From assembly GCA_030674185.1 (NCBI GenBank), contig JAPXFY010000021.1:70010999-70074998 (forward strand): a stretch of 64,000 bases of DNA, in the 5' to 3' direction. Within the stretch, counting starts at the first letter, position 1. Each line of letters begins with the position of its first letter. The position numbers were made by a program, and so were the translations under genes. This document shows positions 12,399 to 25,757 of this stretch, piece after piece. The notes under the pieces are model-generated. The model worked only from the letters and a program-made list of their open reading frames with translations, was not told where the DNA came from and made no database searches. The DNA is from Monoplex corrugatus. Taxonomy: Eukaryota > Mollusca > Gastropoda > Littorinimorpha > Ranellidae.

Positions 12399-13038
12399 AC
12401 AGCATGAGCTAAAATCACACAGCATAGAAATCTACAAAGATTTATGGTCAGCTTGCAATAGGATGGGAAATTTAAGGGTTTGGGCAAAGAAGTAGGGTAT
12501 GGGGGAGGAACTGTGATTGATACGAGTATATGAATGAATAAATAAATAAATAGACAGATAAAGAGATAAATAAATAAATAAATAATGGAAGACAGGGCAT
12601 TAAGAGTGAGACCAGTAATGGCTTGAACACATCTTTGACAAAGGCAAAAATCAGAAAGACCACACAGGGTCCTAAAATAAAAATGGACTGGTAAGGGGAA
12701 AAATAAAGTGTGGGGGGTGGGGAGGAAGAAAGGAAAGGTCCAATGAAATAAGGGGGGGGAGGGGGATTCAGAAAATAGATACGATAACAAAAAAATCCCA
12801 GCCAACACAGCAAACAAACAAAAATGTGAAAAGCAGGAAACCACTAGTGCAGCACACTACCATATCAGGGAAAAACCCTGTGCAGCAAACTGCCACACAT
12901 GTTCAGCTACATATGAAAAACATGCACACATGAAAGAAGCCCGCCAAGAAAAGTGCGTAAGCTGTGAGGGAGGGGGGGGGGGGGGGTGGAGGTGGGGGGC
13001 AGAGTGAAGCGTGACACATGCACACAAGGTGAACACAC

Positions 13039-13104
13039 CAGGCGCCTGCTTGTTGGAAACAGCGGAAGATCGGCCATTGCTCATGTGAATCCTCGATTGT
13101 TGAT
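13039..13104 (-). CDS. Exon of unidentified Ser-rich/coiled-coil gene
   Basis: A 66 bp exon on the minus strand. The acceptor is ATTTGTACAG (13105-13114) and the donor is CTG/GTGTGTTC with GT at 13038-13037. Two bases complete an Asp codon with the G left by exon 20706-20619, then 21 codons read QQSRIHMSNGRSSAVSNKQA and P, and one base G is left for the next exon. Both joins preserve frame, which is the main support for such a short exon. The 45/47 bp array begins directly at the acceptor side, and the acceptor region itself resembles a diverged satellite unit. Confidence 0.6.
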
Positions 13105-13112
13105 CTGTACAA

Positions 13113-16100
13113 ATGATAGCAACACACTGACACAGTGTATGGATTGTTACACACAATATATGATGGTAACACACAGTGTATGGATTGTTACACACAATAT
13201 ATGATGGTAACACACTGACACACAGTGTATGGATTGTTACACACAATACATGATGGTAACACACTGATACAGTGTATGGATTGTTACACACAATATATGA
13301 TGGTAACACACTGACACACAGTGTATGGATTGTTACACACAATACATGATGGTAACACACTGACACAGTGTATGGATTGTCACACACAATACATGATGGT
13401 AACACTGATACACAGTGTATGGATTGTCACACACAATACATGATGGTAACACACTGATACAGTGTATGGATTGTCACACACAATACATGATGGTAACACA
13501 CTGACACACAGTGTATGGATTGTCACACACAATACATGATGGTAACACACTGATACAGTGTATGGATTGTCACACACAATACATGATGGTAACACACTGA
13601 TACAGTGTATGGATTGTCACACACAATACATGATGGTAACACACTGATACACAGTGTATGGATTGTCACACACAATACATGATGGTAACACACTGACACA
13701 GTGTATGGATTGTTACACACAATACATGATGGTAACACACTGATACAGTGTATGGATTGTCACACACAATACATGATGGTAACACACTGACACAGTGTAT
13801 GGATTGTTACACACAATACATGATGGTAACACACTGACACAGTGTATGGATTGTTACACACAATACATGATGGTAACACACTGATACAGTGTATGGATTG
13901 TCACACACAATACATGATGGTAACACACTGATACAGTGTATGGATTGTCACACACAATACATGATGGTAACACACTGACACAGTGTATGGATTGTCACAC
14001 ACAATACATGATGGTAACACACTGACACACAGTGTATGGATTGTCACACACAATACATGATGGTAACACACTGATACAGTGTATGGATTGTCACACACAA
14101 TACATGATGGTAACACACTGATACACAGTGTATGGATTGTTACACACAATACATGATGGTAACACACTGATACAGTGTATGGACTGTCACACACAATACA
14201 TGATGGTAACACACTGATACACAGTGTATGGATTGTCACACACAATACATGATGGTAACACACTGATACAGTGTATGGACTGTCACACACAATACATGAT
14301 GGTAACACACTGATACACAGTGTATGGATTGTCACACACAATACATGATGGTAACACACTGATACACAGTGTATGGATTGTTACACACAATACATGATGG
14401 TAACACACTGACACACAGTGTATGGATTGTCACACACAATACATGATGGTAACACACTGATACAGTGTATGGATTGTCACACACAATACATGATGGTAAC
14501 ACACTGACACACAGTGTATGGATTGTCACACACAATACATGATGGTAACACACTGACACAGTGTATGGATTGTCACACACAATACATGATGGTAACACAC
14601 TGATACAGTGTATGGATTGTCACACACAATACATGATGGTAACACACTGACACAGTGTATGGATTGTCACACACAATACATGATGGTAACACACTGACAC
14701 AGTGTATGGATTGTCACACACAATACATGATGGTAACACACTGATACAGTGTATGGATTGTCACACACAATACATGATGGTAACACTGACACAGTGTATG
14801 GACTGTCACACACAATACATGATGGTAACACACTGATACAGTGTATGGATTGTCACACACAATACATGATGGTAACACACTGACACAGTGTATGGATTGT
14901 CACACACAATACATGATGGTAACACACTGACACAGTGTATGGATTGTTACACACAATACATGATGGTAACACACTGACACAGTGTATGGATTGTTACACA
15001 CAATACATGATGGTAACACACTGATACAGTGTATGGATTGTCACACACAATACATGATGGTAACACACTGATACAGTGTATGGATTGTCACACACAATAC
15101 ATGATGGTAACACACTGACACAGTGTATGGATTGTCACACACAATACATGATGGTAACACACTGACACACAGTGTATGGATTGTCACACACAATACATGA
15201 TGGTAACACACTGATACAGTGTATGGATTGTCACACACAATACATGATGGTAACACACTGATACACAGTGTATGGATTGTTACACACAATACATGATGGT
15301 AACACACTGATACAGTGTATGGACTGTCACACACAATACATGATGGTAACACACTGATACACAGTGTATGGATTGTCACACACAATACATGATGGTAACA
15401 CACTGATACAGTGTATGGACTGTCACACACAATACATGATGGTAACACACTGATACACAGTGTATGGATTGTCACACACAATACATGATGGTAACACACT
15501 GATACAGTGTATGGATTGTCACACACAATACATGATGGTAACACACTGACACACAGTGTATGGATTGTCACACACAATACATGATGGTAACACACTGACA
15601 CAGTGTATGGATTGTCACACACAATACATGATGGTAACACACTGATACAGTGTATGGATTGTCACACACAATACATGATGGTAACACACTGACACAGTGT
15701 ATGGATTGTCACACACAATACATGATGGTAACACACTGACACAGTGTATGGATTGTCACACACAATACATGATGGTAACACACTGATACAGTGTATGGAT
15801 TGTCACACACAATACATGATGGTAACACTGACACAGTGTATGGACTGTCACACACAATACATGATGGTAACACACTGATACAGTGTATGGATTGTCACAC
15901 ACAATACATGATGGTAACACACTGACACAGTGTATGGATTGTCACACACAATACATGATGGTAACACACACACAGTGTATGGATTGTTACACACAATACA
16001 TGATGGTAACACACTGATACACAGTGTATGGATTGTCACACACAATACATGATGGTAACACACTGACACAGTGTATGGATTGTTACACACAATACATGAT

Positions 16101-18446
16101 GGTATCACACTGATACAGTGTATGGATTGTCACACACAATACATGATGGTAACACACTGACACAGTGTATGGATTGTCACACACAATACATGATGGTAAC
16201 ACACTGATACAGTGTATGGATTGTCACACACAATACATGATGGTAACACACTGATACAGTGTATGGATTGTCCACACACAATACATGATGGTAACACACT
16301 GACACAGTGTATGGATTGTTACACACAATACATGATGGTAACACACTGACACACAGTGTATGGATTGTGACACACAATACATGATGGTAACACACTAACA
16401 CAGTGTATGGATTGTTACACACAATACATGATGGTAACACTGACACAGTGTATGGACTGTACACACAATACATGATGGTAACACACTGATACAGTGTATG
16501 GATTGTCACACACAATACATGATGGTAACACACTGACACAGTGTATGGATTGTCACACACAATACATGATGGTAACACACTGACACAGTGTATGGATTGT
16601 TACACACAATACATGATGGTAACACACTGACACAGTGTATGGATTGTTACACACAATACATGATGGTAACACACTGAACAGTGTATGGATTGTCACACAC
16701 AATACATGATGGTAACACACTGATACAGTGTATGGATTGTCACACACAATACATGATGGTAACACACTGACACAGTGTATGGATTGTCACACACAATACA
16801 TGATGGTAACACACTGACACACAGTGTATGGATTGTCACACACAATACATGATGGTAACACACTGATACAGTGTATGGATTGTCACACACAATACATGAT
16901 GGTAACACACTGATACACAGTGTATGGATTGTTACACACAATACATGATGGTAACACACTGATACAGTGTATGGACTGTCACACACAATACATGATGGTA
17001 ACACACTGATACACAGTGTATGGATTGTCACACACAATACATGATGGTAACACACTGATACAGTGTATGGACTGTCACACACAATACATGATGGTAACAC
17101 ACTGATACACAGTGTATGGATTGTCACACACAATACATGATGGTAACACACTGATACACAGTGTATGGATTGTCACACACAATACATGATGGTAACACAC
17201 TGATACACAGTGTATGGATTGTTACACACAATACATGATGGTAACACACTGACACACAGTGTATGGATTGTCACACACAATACATGATGGTAACACACTG
17301 ATACAGTGTATGGATTGTCACACACAATACATGATGGTAACACACTGACACACAGTGTATGGATTGTCACACACAATACATGATGGTAACACACTGACAC
17401 AGTGTATGGATTGTCACACACAATACATGATGGTAACACACTGATACAGTGTATGGATTGTCACACACAATACATGATGGTAACACACTGACACAGTGTA
17501 TGGATTGTCACACACAATACATGATGGTAACACACTGACACAGTGTATGGATTGTCACACACAATACATGATGGTAACACACTGATACAGTGTATGGATT
17601 GTCACACACAATACATGATGGTAACACTGACACAGTGTATGGACTGTCACACACAATACATGATGGTAACACACTGATACAGTGTATGGATTGTCACACA
17701 CAATACATGATGGTAACACACTGACACAGTGTATGGATTGTCACACACAATACATGATGGTAACACACACACAGTGTATGGATTGTTACACACAATACAT
17801 GATGGTAACACACTGATACACAGTGTATGGATTGTCACACACAATACATGATGGTAACACACTGACACAGTGTATGGATTGTTACACACAATACATGATG
17901 GTATCACACTGATACAGTGTATGGATTGTCACACACAATACATGATGGTAACACACTGACACAGTGTATGGATTGTCACACACAATACATGATGGTAACA
18001 CACTGATACAGTGTATGGATTGTCACACACAATACATGATGGTAACACACTGATACAGTGTATGGATTGTCACACACAATACATGATGGTAACACACTGA
18101 CACAGTGTATGGATTGTTACACACAATACATGATGGTAACACACTGACACACAGTGTATGGATTGTGACACACAATACATGATGGTAACACACTAACACA
18201 GTGTATGGATTGTTACACACAATACATGATGGTAACACACTGACACACAGTGTATGGATTGTCACACACAATACATGATGGTAACACACTGATACAGTGT
18301 ATGGATTGTCACACACAATACATGATGGTAACACACTGACACAGTGTATGGATTGTCACACACAATACATGATGGTAACACACTGACACAGTGTATGGAT
18401 TGTCACACACAATACATGATGGTAACACACTGACACAGTGTGTGGA
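13113..18446. repeat. 45/47 bp satellite array, about 116 units, with higher-order copies
   Basis: The unit is 45 bp (or 47 bp when an extra CA precedes CAGTGTATGG), with anchors AATACATGATGGTAA, CAGTGTATGGATTGT and CACACA. Variants alternate GATAC/GACAC, GATTGTC/GATTGTT and GGACTGTC. Multi-unit blocks are re-used: the open-frame pattern at 13901-14359 recurs identically at 16693-17151 (offset 2792), that at 14332-14598 recurs at 17173-17439, and that at 15848-16108 recurs at 17647-17907 (offset 1799). A block resembling 13901-14600 also lies at 15041-15640. It fills the intron between exons 20706-20619 and 13104-13039. CYHHVLCVTIHTL open frames are unit readings. Confidence 0.97.
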
Positions 18447-18920
18447 ATCATACAGAGCATGCACAATAGATGATGATGACACACATACATTGTATGGATT
18501 GTACACAGCACACACAATAGATAATGACACACACACATTGTAAGGATTGTACAGAGTACACACAATAGATAACGACACACACACACATTGTAAGGATTGT
18601 ACACAGCACACACAATAGACGATGACACACACACACATTGTAAGGATTGTACACAGCACACACAATAGACGATGACACACACACACATTGTAAGGATTGT
18701 ACACAGCACACACAATAGACGATGACACACACACATTGTAAGGATTGTACACAGCACACACAATAGATAACGACACACACACACATTGTAAGGATTGTAC
18801 ACAGCACACACAATAGACGATGACACACACACACATTGTAAGGATTGTACACAGCACACACAATAGACGATGACACACACACATTGTAAGGATTGTACAG
18901 AGTACACACAGTACACAATG
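18447..18920. repeat. Diverged 46-48 bp satellite at the array edge, about 10 units
   Basis: Units share ACACATTGTAAGGATTGTA and CACACAATAGACGATGA. They align in order with the neighbouring array (TGTATGGATTGT / CACACAATACATGATGG), so this is a divergent sister subfamily and not an unrelated repeat. Confidence 0.9.
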
Positions 18921-19019
18921 GTAAAACAACGACAATTTTTTGTCCCCTTTTCACATTCAAGAGCTGCAATTCCCACATGCACTGGGATATAAGAAAGAGT
19001 AATTATGTGCATGGATGTT

Positions 19020-19276
19020 TCTTTTCCTTACATTAACCCCACCTTCAAGGCTGTCTTACTACTTTGTCAGGGCCACACATGAAAGGTGTTGTTGTGTTTC
19101 CATAAGCCACCCAATACCAACACTGGCCTGTGTATGTTATGGGGGGTCAGGCATAAACACATGTGCACAAATGACCTGGAAGACATGAAAAATCTCCATC
19201 ATTTACCCACCAAACAGGTTCAAACCCACACCTTCTAACTGGAAGATCAGTGTCCTAACCCCTTGACTAACGCGGC
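19020..19276 (-). mobile_element. tRNA-derived SINE, minus strand, decayed
   Basis: The minus-strand head begins GCCGCGTTAGTCAAGG (from 19276), and the B-box equivalent GGGTTTGAACCT is at 19227-19216. The body contains GGTGGGTAAATGATGGAG, ATTTTTCATGTCTTCCAGG, CCTGACCCCCCATAA and GGTGGCTTATGGAAACA. In the same order these correspond to GTAAAGGGCGGACATTTTTC, GATCTCCCAGGTCAACAT and following motifs of the SINE at 60564. I therefore assign both to one family, which resembles a SINE I remember as widespread in caenogastropods. It is inverted relative to the other copy and more diverged. Confidence 0.75.
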
Positions 19277-20618
19277 TGTCAGCTTTGTGGACTGATGATC
19301 AGCACAGAGCACAATCAACAGCAAGACACTAGACACACTTTGCAGTCTGTCAGCAGTACAATTTACACAGAACAATGGAACAATGGCAACGTGGTGCTCA
19401 GTACACAATCCTGGGGTTACTGATCTATGTGCACAAGAAGAATCACCATCAAGACACCACACACACAACAGCAAGACATTACGGACACAATGTGAAAATT
19501 GTTGATCTACGAGCAAAAAACACAGAACAGTGCACAGGTAAACAAAAAACCAACCAAACAAATAAAAACAATCAAATAAACAAACAAGCTAACTTAAAAC
19601 AACAACAACAATAACAAAGACCACACACTCACTAGGATAAACAAACATTCCCCACATAACAACAAATACAGAAGAAGAATCATGATATCACAAAGCAAAA
19701 TATCAACAATGTATATGCATCATACATCAGAAAGTAAAAAGTAAAGAAAGAGAACAATTTCTACATCCAACATCACAAAGCAAAAGGTGACCAAACGATA
19801 TATACATCACACAGTACAGAGGGAACCAAACGATCTATACATCACAGAGTCACTCTCCGTGCTTCACCATGACTGGCCATGCACACATTCCCACAACCAT
19901 ATTACACAAACACATCCACAAAACCATAAAATACATAATATCAATACGACACAAATGTCAAACAGTATACTAACTTTGAAGACTTCATTTAATTCTTAAA
20001 ACATTGGAATTCAATGCACATCCTCTGTTTTGCTTCATTTACATCTCAGGTTTCAAGTATCATTTTTATGAAAAAATGAAGAAAACATTTGTCCTTGTTA
20101 ACAAAATAAAAAAAAGTCAATACAGTGACAAAACTATCTTCACCTTGTCCATAACCCAAACATCTCATTAGAGAGTTCATCAATATTAATACTTACAAAC
20201 TTAACATTTCTATAAGAAAAAATTTCAATACAAATACTTACAAACATAAAATCTGTTTAACAAAATAGCTAGGCACCTCACAATCAACTGCCATCGTTCA
20301 AGAAATGAATACACTCCACCATGACAGAAATGAACACAAGCCACTATGAGAAAGTATGCAAAACTACTATTTTTTTACAGTCAAGTGAAAGGTACATCAA
20401 GACGAGTGTCTATTTACATAAAACCAAGCCACTGTCACAAGGCACGTGCCCAGCATGGTCAAATGTTCAAATGTGCCCATCACAAACAAGACAGTCACTC
20501 ACACACACAACGTTCCAGCGTACCCACAAGACAAAGACGAAAAGCAGTGCACAGACTATGCACAGACTTCCACAAAGCACACAATCATCTTTCAAGGTAC
20601 CAAAGCACCATCACCCAC
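19277..20618. other. Unique AT-rich intron-like sequence, no gene seen
   Basis: About 1.3 kb with A-rich tracts and no splice-bounded candidate. Open frames of 70-136 residues at 19375-19614, 19787-19999 and 20321-20731 lack recognisable motifs. The last one overlaps the real exon on the opposite strand. Confidence 0.5.
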
Positions 20619-20706
20619 CTGAACGAGTATTCCTGCCCGCCGTTGTGGCCCCCGTCTTGCCGCCTCCCGACTGGCGTTTGTTGTCTGTTTCCAACACTCC
20701 CGGTCG
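20619..20706 (-). CDS. Exon of unidentified Ser-rich/coiled-coil gene
   Basis: An 88 bp minus-strand exon with a strong acceptor (CTTGCTTGCAG at 20717-20707) and donor (CAG/GTGGGTGA, GT at 20618-20617). It starts in phase 0 and reads RPGVLETDNKRQSGGGKTGA then TTAGRNTRS, leaving one base G. It joins in frame with MGAK at the end of exon 23648-23526 and with the first two bases of exon 13104-13039. CpG content and GC are higher than in the flanking intron. It is a basic, Gly/Ser/Thr-rich linker without a domain I can name. Confidence 0.7.
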
Positions 20707-20787
20707 CTGCAAGCAAGTAGACATGCAGTGAGAGAACAAAACTAAACATGAACAACATTTTCTCCAAGTCAGTAGACTAGTCAGAGA

Positions 20788-20999
20788 CAGGGCTTAAAAC
20801 AGGAGGAAAAAAACACTGAAACTAGGGGGGTCGGGGGCAAATCAGAGGCCATAACTTGCGCGCCATTGCTATGAACGCTTGCAAGCCGATCACGGATGCC
20901 TTGCTCCTTACGTTTTTTTGTTTGTTTCTTTGTTTGTTTGTTTTTTTGACAAACCGAAATCGTGGAATTCCGCCCAGACCCGGAACGTTTTAAGCCCTG
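20788..20999. mobile_element. Possible 212 bp MITE with 13 bp terminal inverted repeats
   Basis: CAGGGCTTAAAAC at 20788-20800 is matched by its exact reverse complement GTTTTAAGCCCTG at 20987-20999. The interior is CpG-rich (GCGCGCC, CGATCACGG) and unlike its surroundings, with a T/G-rich tract at 20911-20948. Termini starting CAGGG are common in hAT-type elements. The flanks (GTCAGAGA and TAGAGAGG) share only AGAGA, so a clean 8 bp target duplication is not visible. Confidence 0.45.
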
Positions 21000-21007
21000 T
21001 AGAGAGG

Positions 21008-21509
21008 CACTGTTTGAGTCTCCTCTTGACAGACACACACTGTTTGTCTCCTCTTGTCAGACACACACTGTTTGTCTCCTCTTGACAGACACACACTGTT
21101 TGTCTCCTCTTGTCACACACTGTTTGTCTCCTCTTGTCAGACACACACTGTTTGTCTCCTCTTGTCAGACACACACTGTTTGTCTCCTCTTGTCAGACAC
21201 ACACTGTTTGTCTCCTCTTGTCACACAGTTTGTCTCCTCTTGTCACACAGTTTGTCTCCTCTTGTCAGACACACACTGTTTGTCTCCTCTTGTCAGACAC
21301 ACACTGTTTGTCTCCTCTTGTCAGACACACACTGTTTGTCTCCTCTTGTCAGACACACACTGTTTGTCTCCTCTTGTCAGACACACACTGTTTGTCTCCT
21401 CTTGTCAGACACACACTGTTTGTCTCCTCTTGTCAGACACACACTGTTGTCTCCTCTTGTCAGACACACACTGTTTGTCTCCTCTGACAGACACACACTG
21501 TTTGTCTCT
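21008..21509. repeat. 28 bp tandem repeat, about 18 units
   Basis: The unit is TGTTTGTCTCCTCTTGTC followed by AGACACACAC, 28 bp. Three shortened units lack AGACA (for example 21110-21120, 21223-21250). It begins 9 bp after the possible MITE and runs directly into the 53 bp array. Confidence 0.97.
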
Positions 21510-21510
21510 T

Positions 21511-23428
21511 CTCATACTCTATCTCTGCACCAATCACAATTCATGACCACATCCACACATAGTCTCATACTCCATCTCTGCACCAATCACAATTCATGAC
21601 CACATCCACACACAGTCTCATACTCCATCTCTGCACCAATCACAATTCATTACCACATCCACACACCATCTCATACTCCATCTCTGCACCAATCACAATT
21701 CATGACCACATCCACACATAGTCTCATCTCCATCTCTGCACCAATCACAATTCATGACCACATCCACACACCATCTCATACTCCATCTCTGCACCAATCA
21801 CAATTCATGACCACATCCCACACCATAGTCTCATACTCCATCTCTGCACCAATCACAATTCATTACCACATCCACACATAGTCTCATACTCCATCTCTGC
21901 ACCAATCACAATTCATGACCACATCCACACACCATCTCATACTCCATCTCTGCACCAATCACAATTCATTACCACATCCACACACCATCTCATACTCCAT
22001 CTCTGACCCAATCACAATTCATTACTACATCCACACATAGTCTCATACTCCATCTCTGCACCAATCACAATTCATTACCACATCCACACACCATCTCATA
22101 CTCCATCTCTGCACCAATCACAATTCATTACCACATCCACACACCATCTCATACTCCATCTCTGACCAATCACAATTCATGACCACATCACACACAGTCT
22201 CATACTCCATCTCTGCACCAATCACAATTCATTACCACATCCACACACCATCTCATACTCCATCTCTGCACCAATCACAATTCATTACCACATCCACACA
22301 CCATCTCATACTCCATCTCTGCACCAATCACAATTCATGACCACATCCACACACCATCTCATACTCCATCTCTGCACCAATCACAATTCATTACCACATC
22401 CACACACCATCTCATACTCTATCTCTGCACCAATCACAATTCATTACCACATCCACACACCATCTCATACTCCATCTCTGGCACCAATCACAATTCATGA
22501 CCACATCCACACACATCTCATACTCCATCTCTGCACCAATCACAATTCATTACCACATCCACACACCATCTCATACTCATCTCTGCACCAATCACAATTC
22601 ATGACCACATCCACACACCGATCTCATACTCCATCTCTGCACCAATCACAATTCATTGACCACATCCACACACCATTCTCATACTCCATCTCTGCACCAA
22701 TCACAATTCATGACCACATCCACACACCATCTCATACTCCTATCTCTGCACCAATCACAATTCATGACCACATCCACACACCATCTCATACTCCATCTCT
22801 GCACCAATCACAATTCATGACCACATCCACACACCATCTCATACTCCATCTCTGCACCAATCACAATTCATGACCACATCCACACACCATCTCATACTCC
22901 ATCTCTGCACCAATCACAATTCATGACCACATCCACACACCATCTCATACTCCATCTCTGCACCAATCACAATTCATGACCACATCCACACACATCTCAT
23001 ACTCCATCTCTGCACCAATCACAATTCATGACCACATCCACACATACTCATACTCCATCTCTGCACCAATCACAATTCATGACCACATCCACACACTATC
23101 TCATACTCATCTCTGCACCAATCACAATTCATGACCACATCCACACACCATCTCATACTCCATCTCTGCACCAATCACAATTCATGACCACATCCACACA
23201 TATCTCATACTCCATCTCTGCACCAATCACAATTCATGACCACATCCACACATATCTCATACTCCATCTCTGCACCAATCACAATTCATGACCACATCCA
23301 CACACATCTCATACTCCATCTCTGCACCAATCACAATTCATGACCACATCCACACAATCTCATACTCCATCTCTGCACCAATCACAATTCATGACCACAT
23401 CCACACAATCTCATACTCTATCTTTACA
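21511..23428. repeat. 53 bp satellite array, about 36 units
   Basis: The unit is 53 bp with anchors CTCATACTCCATCTCTGCAC, CAATCACAATTCATGACC and ACATCCACACACC. TGACC/TTACC and CACCATC/CACAGTC/CATAGTC variants are mixed. The last unit is diverged (TATCTTTACACAAAC) and the array ends about 98 bp downstream (gene direction) of the donor of exon 23648-23526. Open frames over it are unit readings. Confidence 0.97.
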
Positions 23429-23525
23429 CAAACAAAATTTCATGATCATATCCTTGTACCATTTCATAAAAAGTGAACGATGGTCCATGGCAACAGACAG
23501 CACAACAACAAAACCAGTTACTGAC

Positions 23526-23648
23526 CTTGGCCCCCATCGTAGAGGTGGTGCCCTTTGACCTGTGGTCCTCGAGGCGTGACTTGATGCGCTGTGCCTCTGC
23601 CTGGTGCTGTGATTTGACCTGCTGGTGTTTGGACTTGAACTCCTCCTC
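23526..23648 (-). CDS. Exon of unidentified Ser-rich/coiled-coil gene
   Basis: A 123 bp minus-strand exon of exactly 41 codons. The donor is good (AAG/GTCAGTAA, GT at 23525-23524). The acceptor (TACGAAG/GAGGAG) is weak in pyrimidines, and the next AG three bases on is possible. The peptide starts EEEFKSKHQQVKSQHQAEAQ and continues RIKSRLEDHRSKGTTSTMGA, K. The first 30 residues form a charged, Gln-rich helix typical of coiled coils and the rest is a flexible linker. Phase 0 at both ends fits exons 31230-31162 and 20706-20619. The 33 bp array begins about 125 bp on the acceptor side. Confidence 0.7.
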
Positions 23649-23773
23649 CTTCGTACACACAAACACCATTTGGTTTTTATTTAATCTTCACAGTGACGAC
23701 AAAGCATGCTACGCATTTGGCATGAAGACAATTTCTTGACCTTATCATTATTAACAATGAAAAACCTCACGTT

Positions 23774-25550
23774 CATGTTGGCCAGAACAGACAGCTGAAA
23801 ATATATTTGTATTGAACAGAACAGACGGCTGAAAATGTATTTGTGTTGGCCAGAACAGACGGCTGAAAATATATTTGTGTTGGCCAGAACAGAAGTGAAA
23901 ATGTATTTATGTTGGACAGAACAGAAGGTGAAAATGTATTTGTGTTGGCCAGAACAGACAGCTGAAAATTTTTGTGTTGGACAGAACAGACGGCTGAAAA
24001 TATATTTGTGTTGGCCAGAACAGACGGCTGAAAATTTTTGTGTTGGACAGAACAGACGGTGAAAATGTATTTGTGTTGGACCAGAACAGAAGGTGAAAAT
24101 ATATTTGTGTTGGACCAGAACAGACGGTGAAAATATATTTGTGTTGGCCAGAACAGAAGGTGAAAATATATTTGTGTTGGCAGCAGAATGAAATATATTT
24201 GTGTTGGACAGAACAGAAGGCTGAAAATATATTTGTGTTGGACAGAACAGACGGCTGAAAATGTATTTGTGTTGGCAGAACAGAAGGTGAAAATATATTT
24301 GTGTTGGACAGAACAGACGGCTGAAAATGTATTTGTGTTGGACAGAACAGAAGGTGAAAATATATTTGTGTTGGACCCGAACAGAAGGTGAAAATGTATT
24401 TGTGTTGGCCAGAACAGACGGCGCTGAAAATGTATTTGTGTTGGACAGAACAGATGGCTGAAAATGTATTTGTGTTGGACAGAACAGAAGGTGAAAATAT
24501 ATTTGTGTTAGACAGAACAGAAGGTGAAAATGTATTTGTGTTGGACAGAACAGATGGTGAAAATGTATTTGTGTTGGACAGAACAGAAGGTGAAATATAT
24601 TGTGTTGGACCAAACAGAAGGTGAAAATTATTTGTTTTGGCCAGAACAGACGGTGAAAATGTATTTGTGTTGGACAGAACAGAAGGTGAAAATGTATTTG
24701 TGTTGGACAGAACACAAGGTGAAAATGTATTTGTGTTGGACAGAACACAAGGTGAAAATGTATTTGTGTTGGCCAGAACAAAGGTGAAAATGTATTTGTG
24801 TTGGACAGAACAAAGGTGAAAATGTATTTTGTGTTGGACAGAACAGAAGGTGAAAAATGTATTTAGTTGGACCAGAACAGAAGGTGAAAATGTATTTATG
24901 TTGGACAGAACAGAAGGTGAAAATTATAGTTGTGTTGGACAGAACAGAAGGTGAAAATGTATTTAGTTGGACAGAAGGTGAAAATATATTTGTGTTGGAC
25001 AGAACAGAAGGTGAAAATGTATTTGTGTTGGACAGAACACAAGGTGAAAATGTATTTGTGTTGGACAGAACAGAAGGTGAAAATGTATTTGTGTTGGACA
25101 GAACACAAGGTGAAAATGTATTTGTGTTGGACAGAACACAAGGTGAAAATGTAGGCCTATGTGTTGGACAGAACAGAAGGTGAAAATGTATTTGTGTTGG
25201 CCAGAACACAAGGTGAAAATGTATTTGTGTTGGACAGAACACAAGGTGAAAATGTAGGCCTATGTGTTGGCCAGAACACAAGGTGAAAATGTATTTAATT
25301 TGGACAGAACAGAAGGTGAAAATGTATTTATGTTGGACAGAACAGAAGATGAAAATATAGTTGTGTTGGACAGAACAGAAGGCTGAAATATAGTTGTGTT
25401 GGACAGAACAGAAGGTGAAAATATAGTTGTGTTGGACAGAACAGAAGGTGAAAATATAGTTGTGTTGGACAGAACAGAAGGTGAAAATATAGTTGTGTTG
25501 GACAGAACAGACAGCTGGAAATCTGCGTCAGCCAGAACAGCAAGCTGAAA
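23774..25550. repeat. 33 bp satellite array, about 53 units
   Basis: The unit is 33 bp with anchors GTTGGACAGAACAGAAGG and TGAAAATGTATTTGT. Subtypes are GGCCAGAACAGACGGC (mostly 23774-24450), GACAGAACAGAAGG (middle), GACAGAACACAAGG (24700-25290) and AAAATATAGTTGTG (25340-25500). Because 33 is divisible by three it yields long false frames (up to 366 residues, minus strand). Confidence 0.97.
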
Positions 25551-25757
25551 ACTGGTGGCATCACCAACCAGTGGACCTCCCTGGAGAGTTCATGTTAGAG
25601 GGTGTTACAACTTTGTGTTTCCTTCAGTTTTTCAGACAACTCTAAGACAGTCCAGAAGGTGTCTCCTGTTCTGTTCTATTACAACAGTTAAACTTGCAAG
25701 AGATTTGACAGGAGATTTATAGATAAATCATATTCTTCCCTTCTTTGTTTCTGTTTG

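Noticed and set aside
13901..18334. CYHHVLCVTIHTL repeat frames
   Set aside because: They come from alternating 45/47 bp units and end wherever a 2 bp variant shifts the frame.
23681..24781. 366-residue minus-strand frame over the 33 bp array
   Set aside because: It is a periodic reading of satellite units with frame drifts. No gene features.
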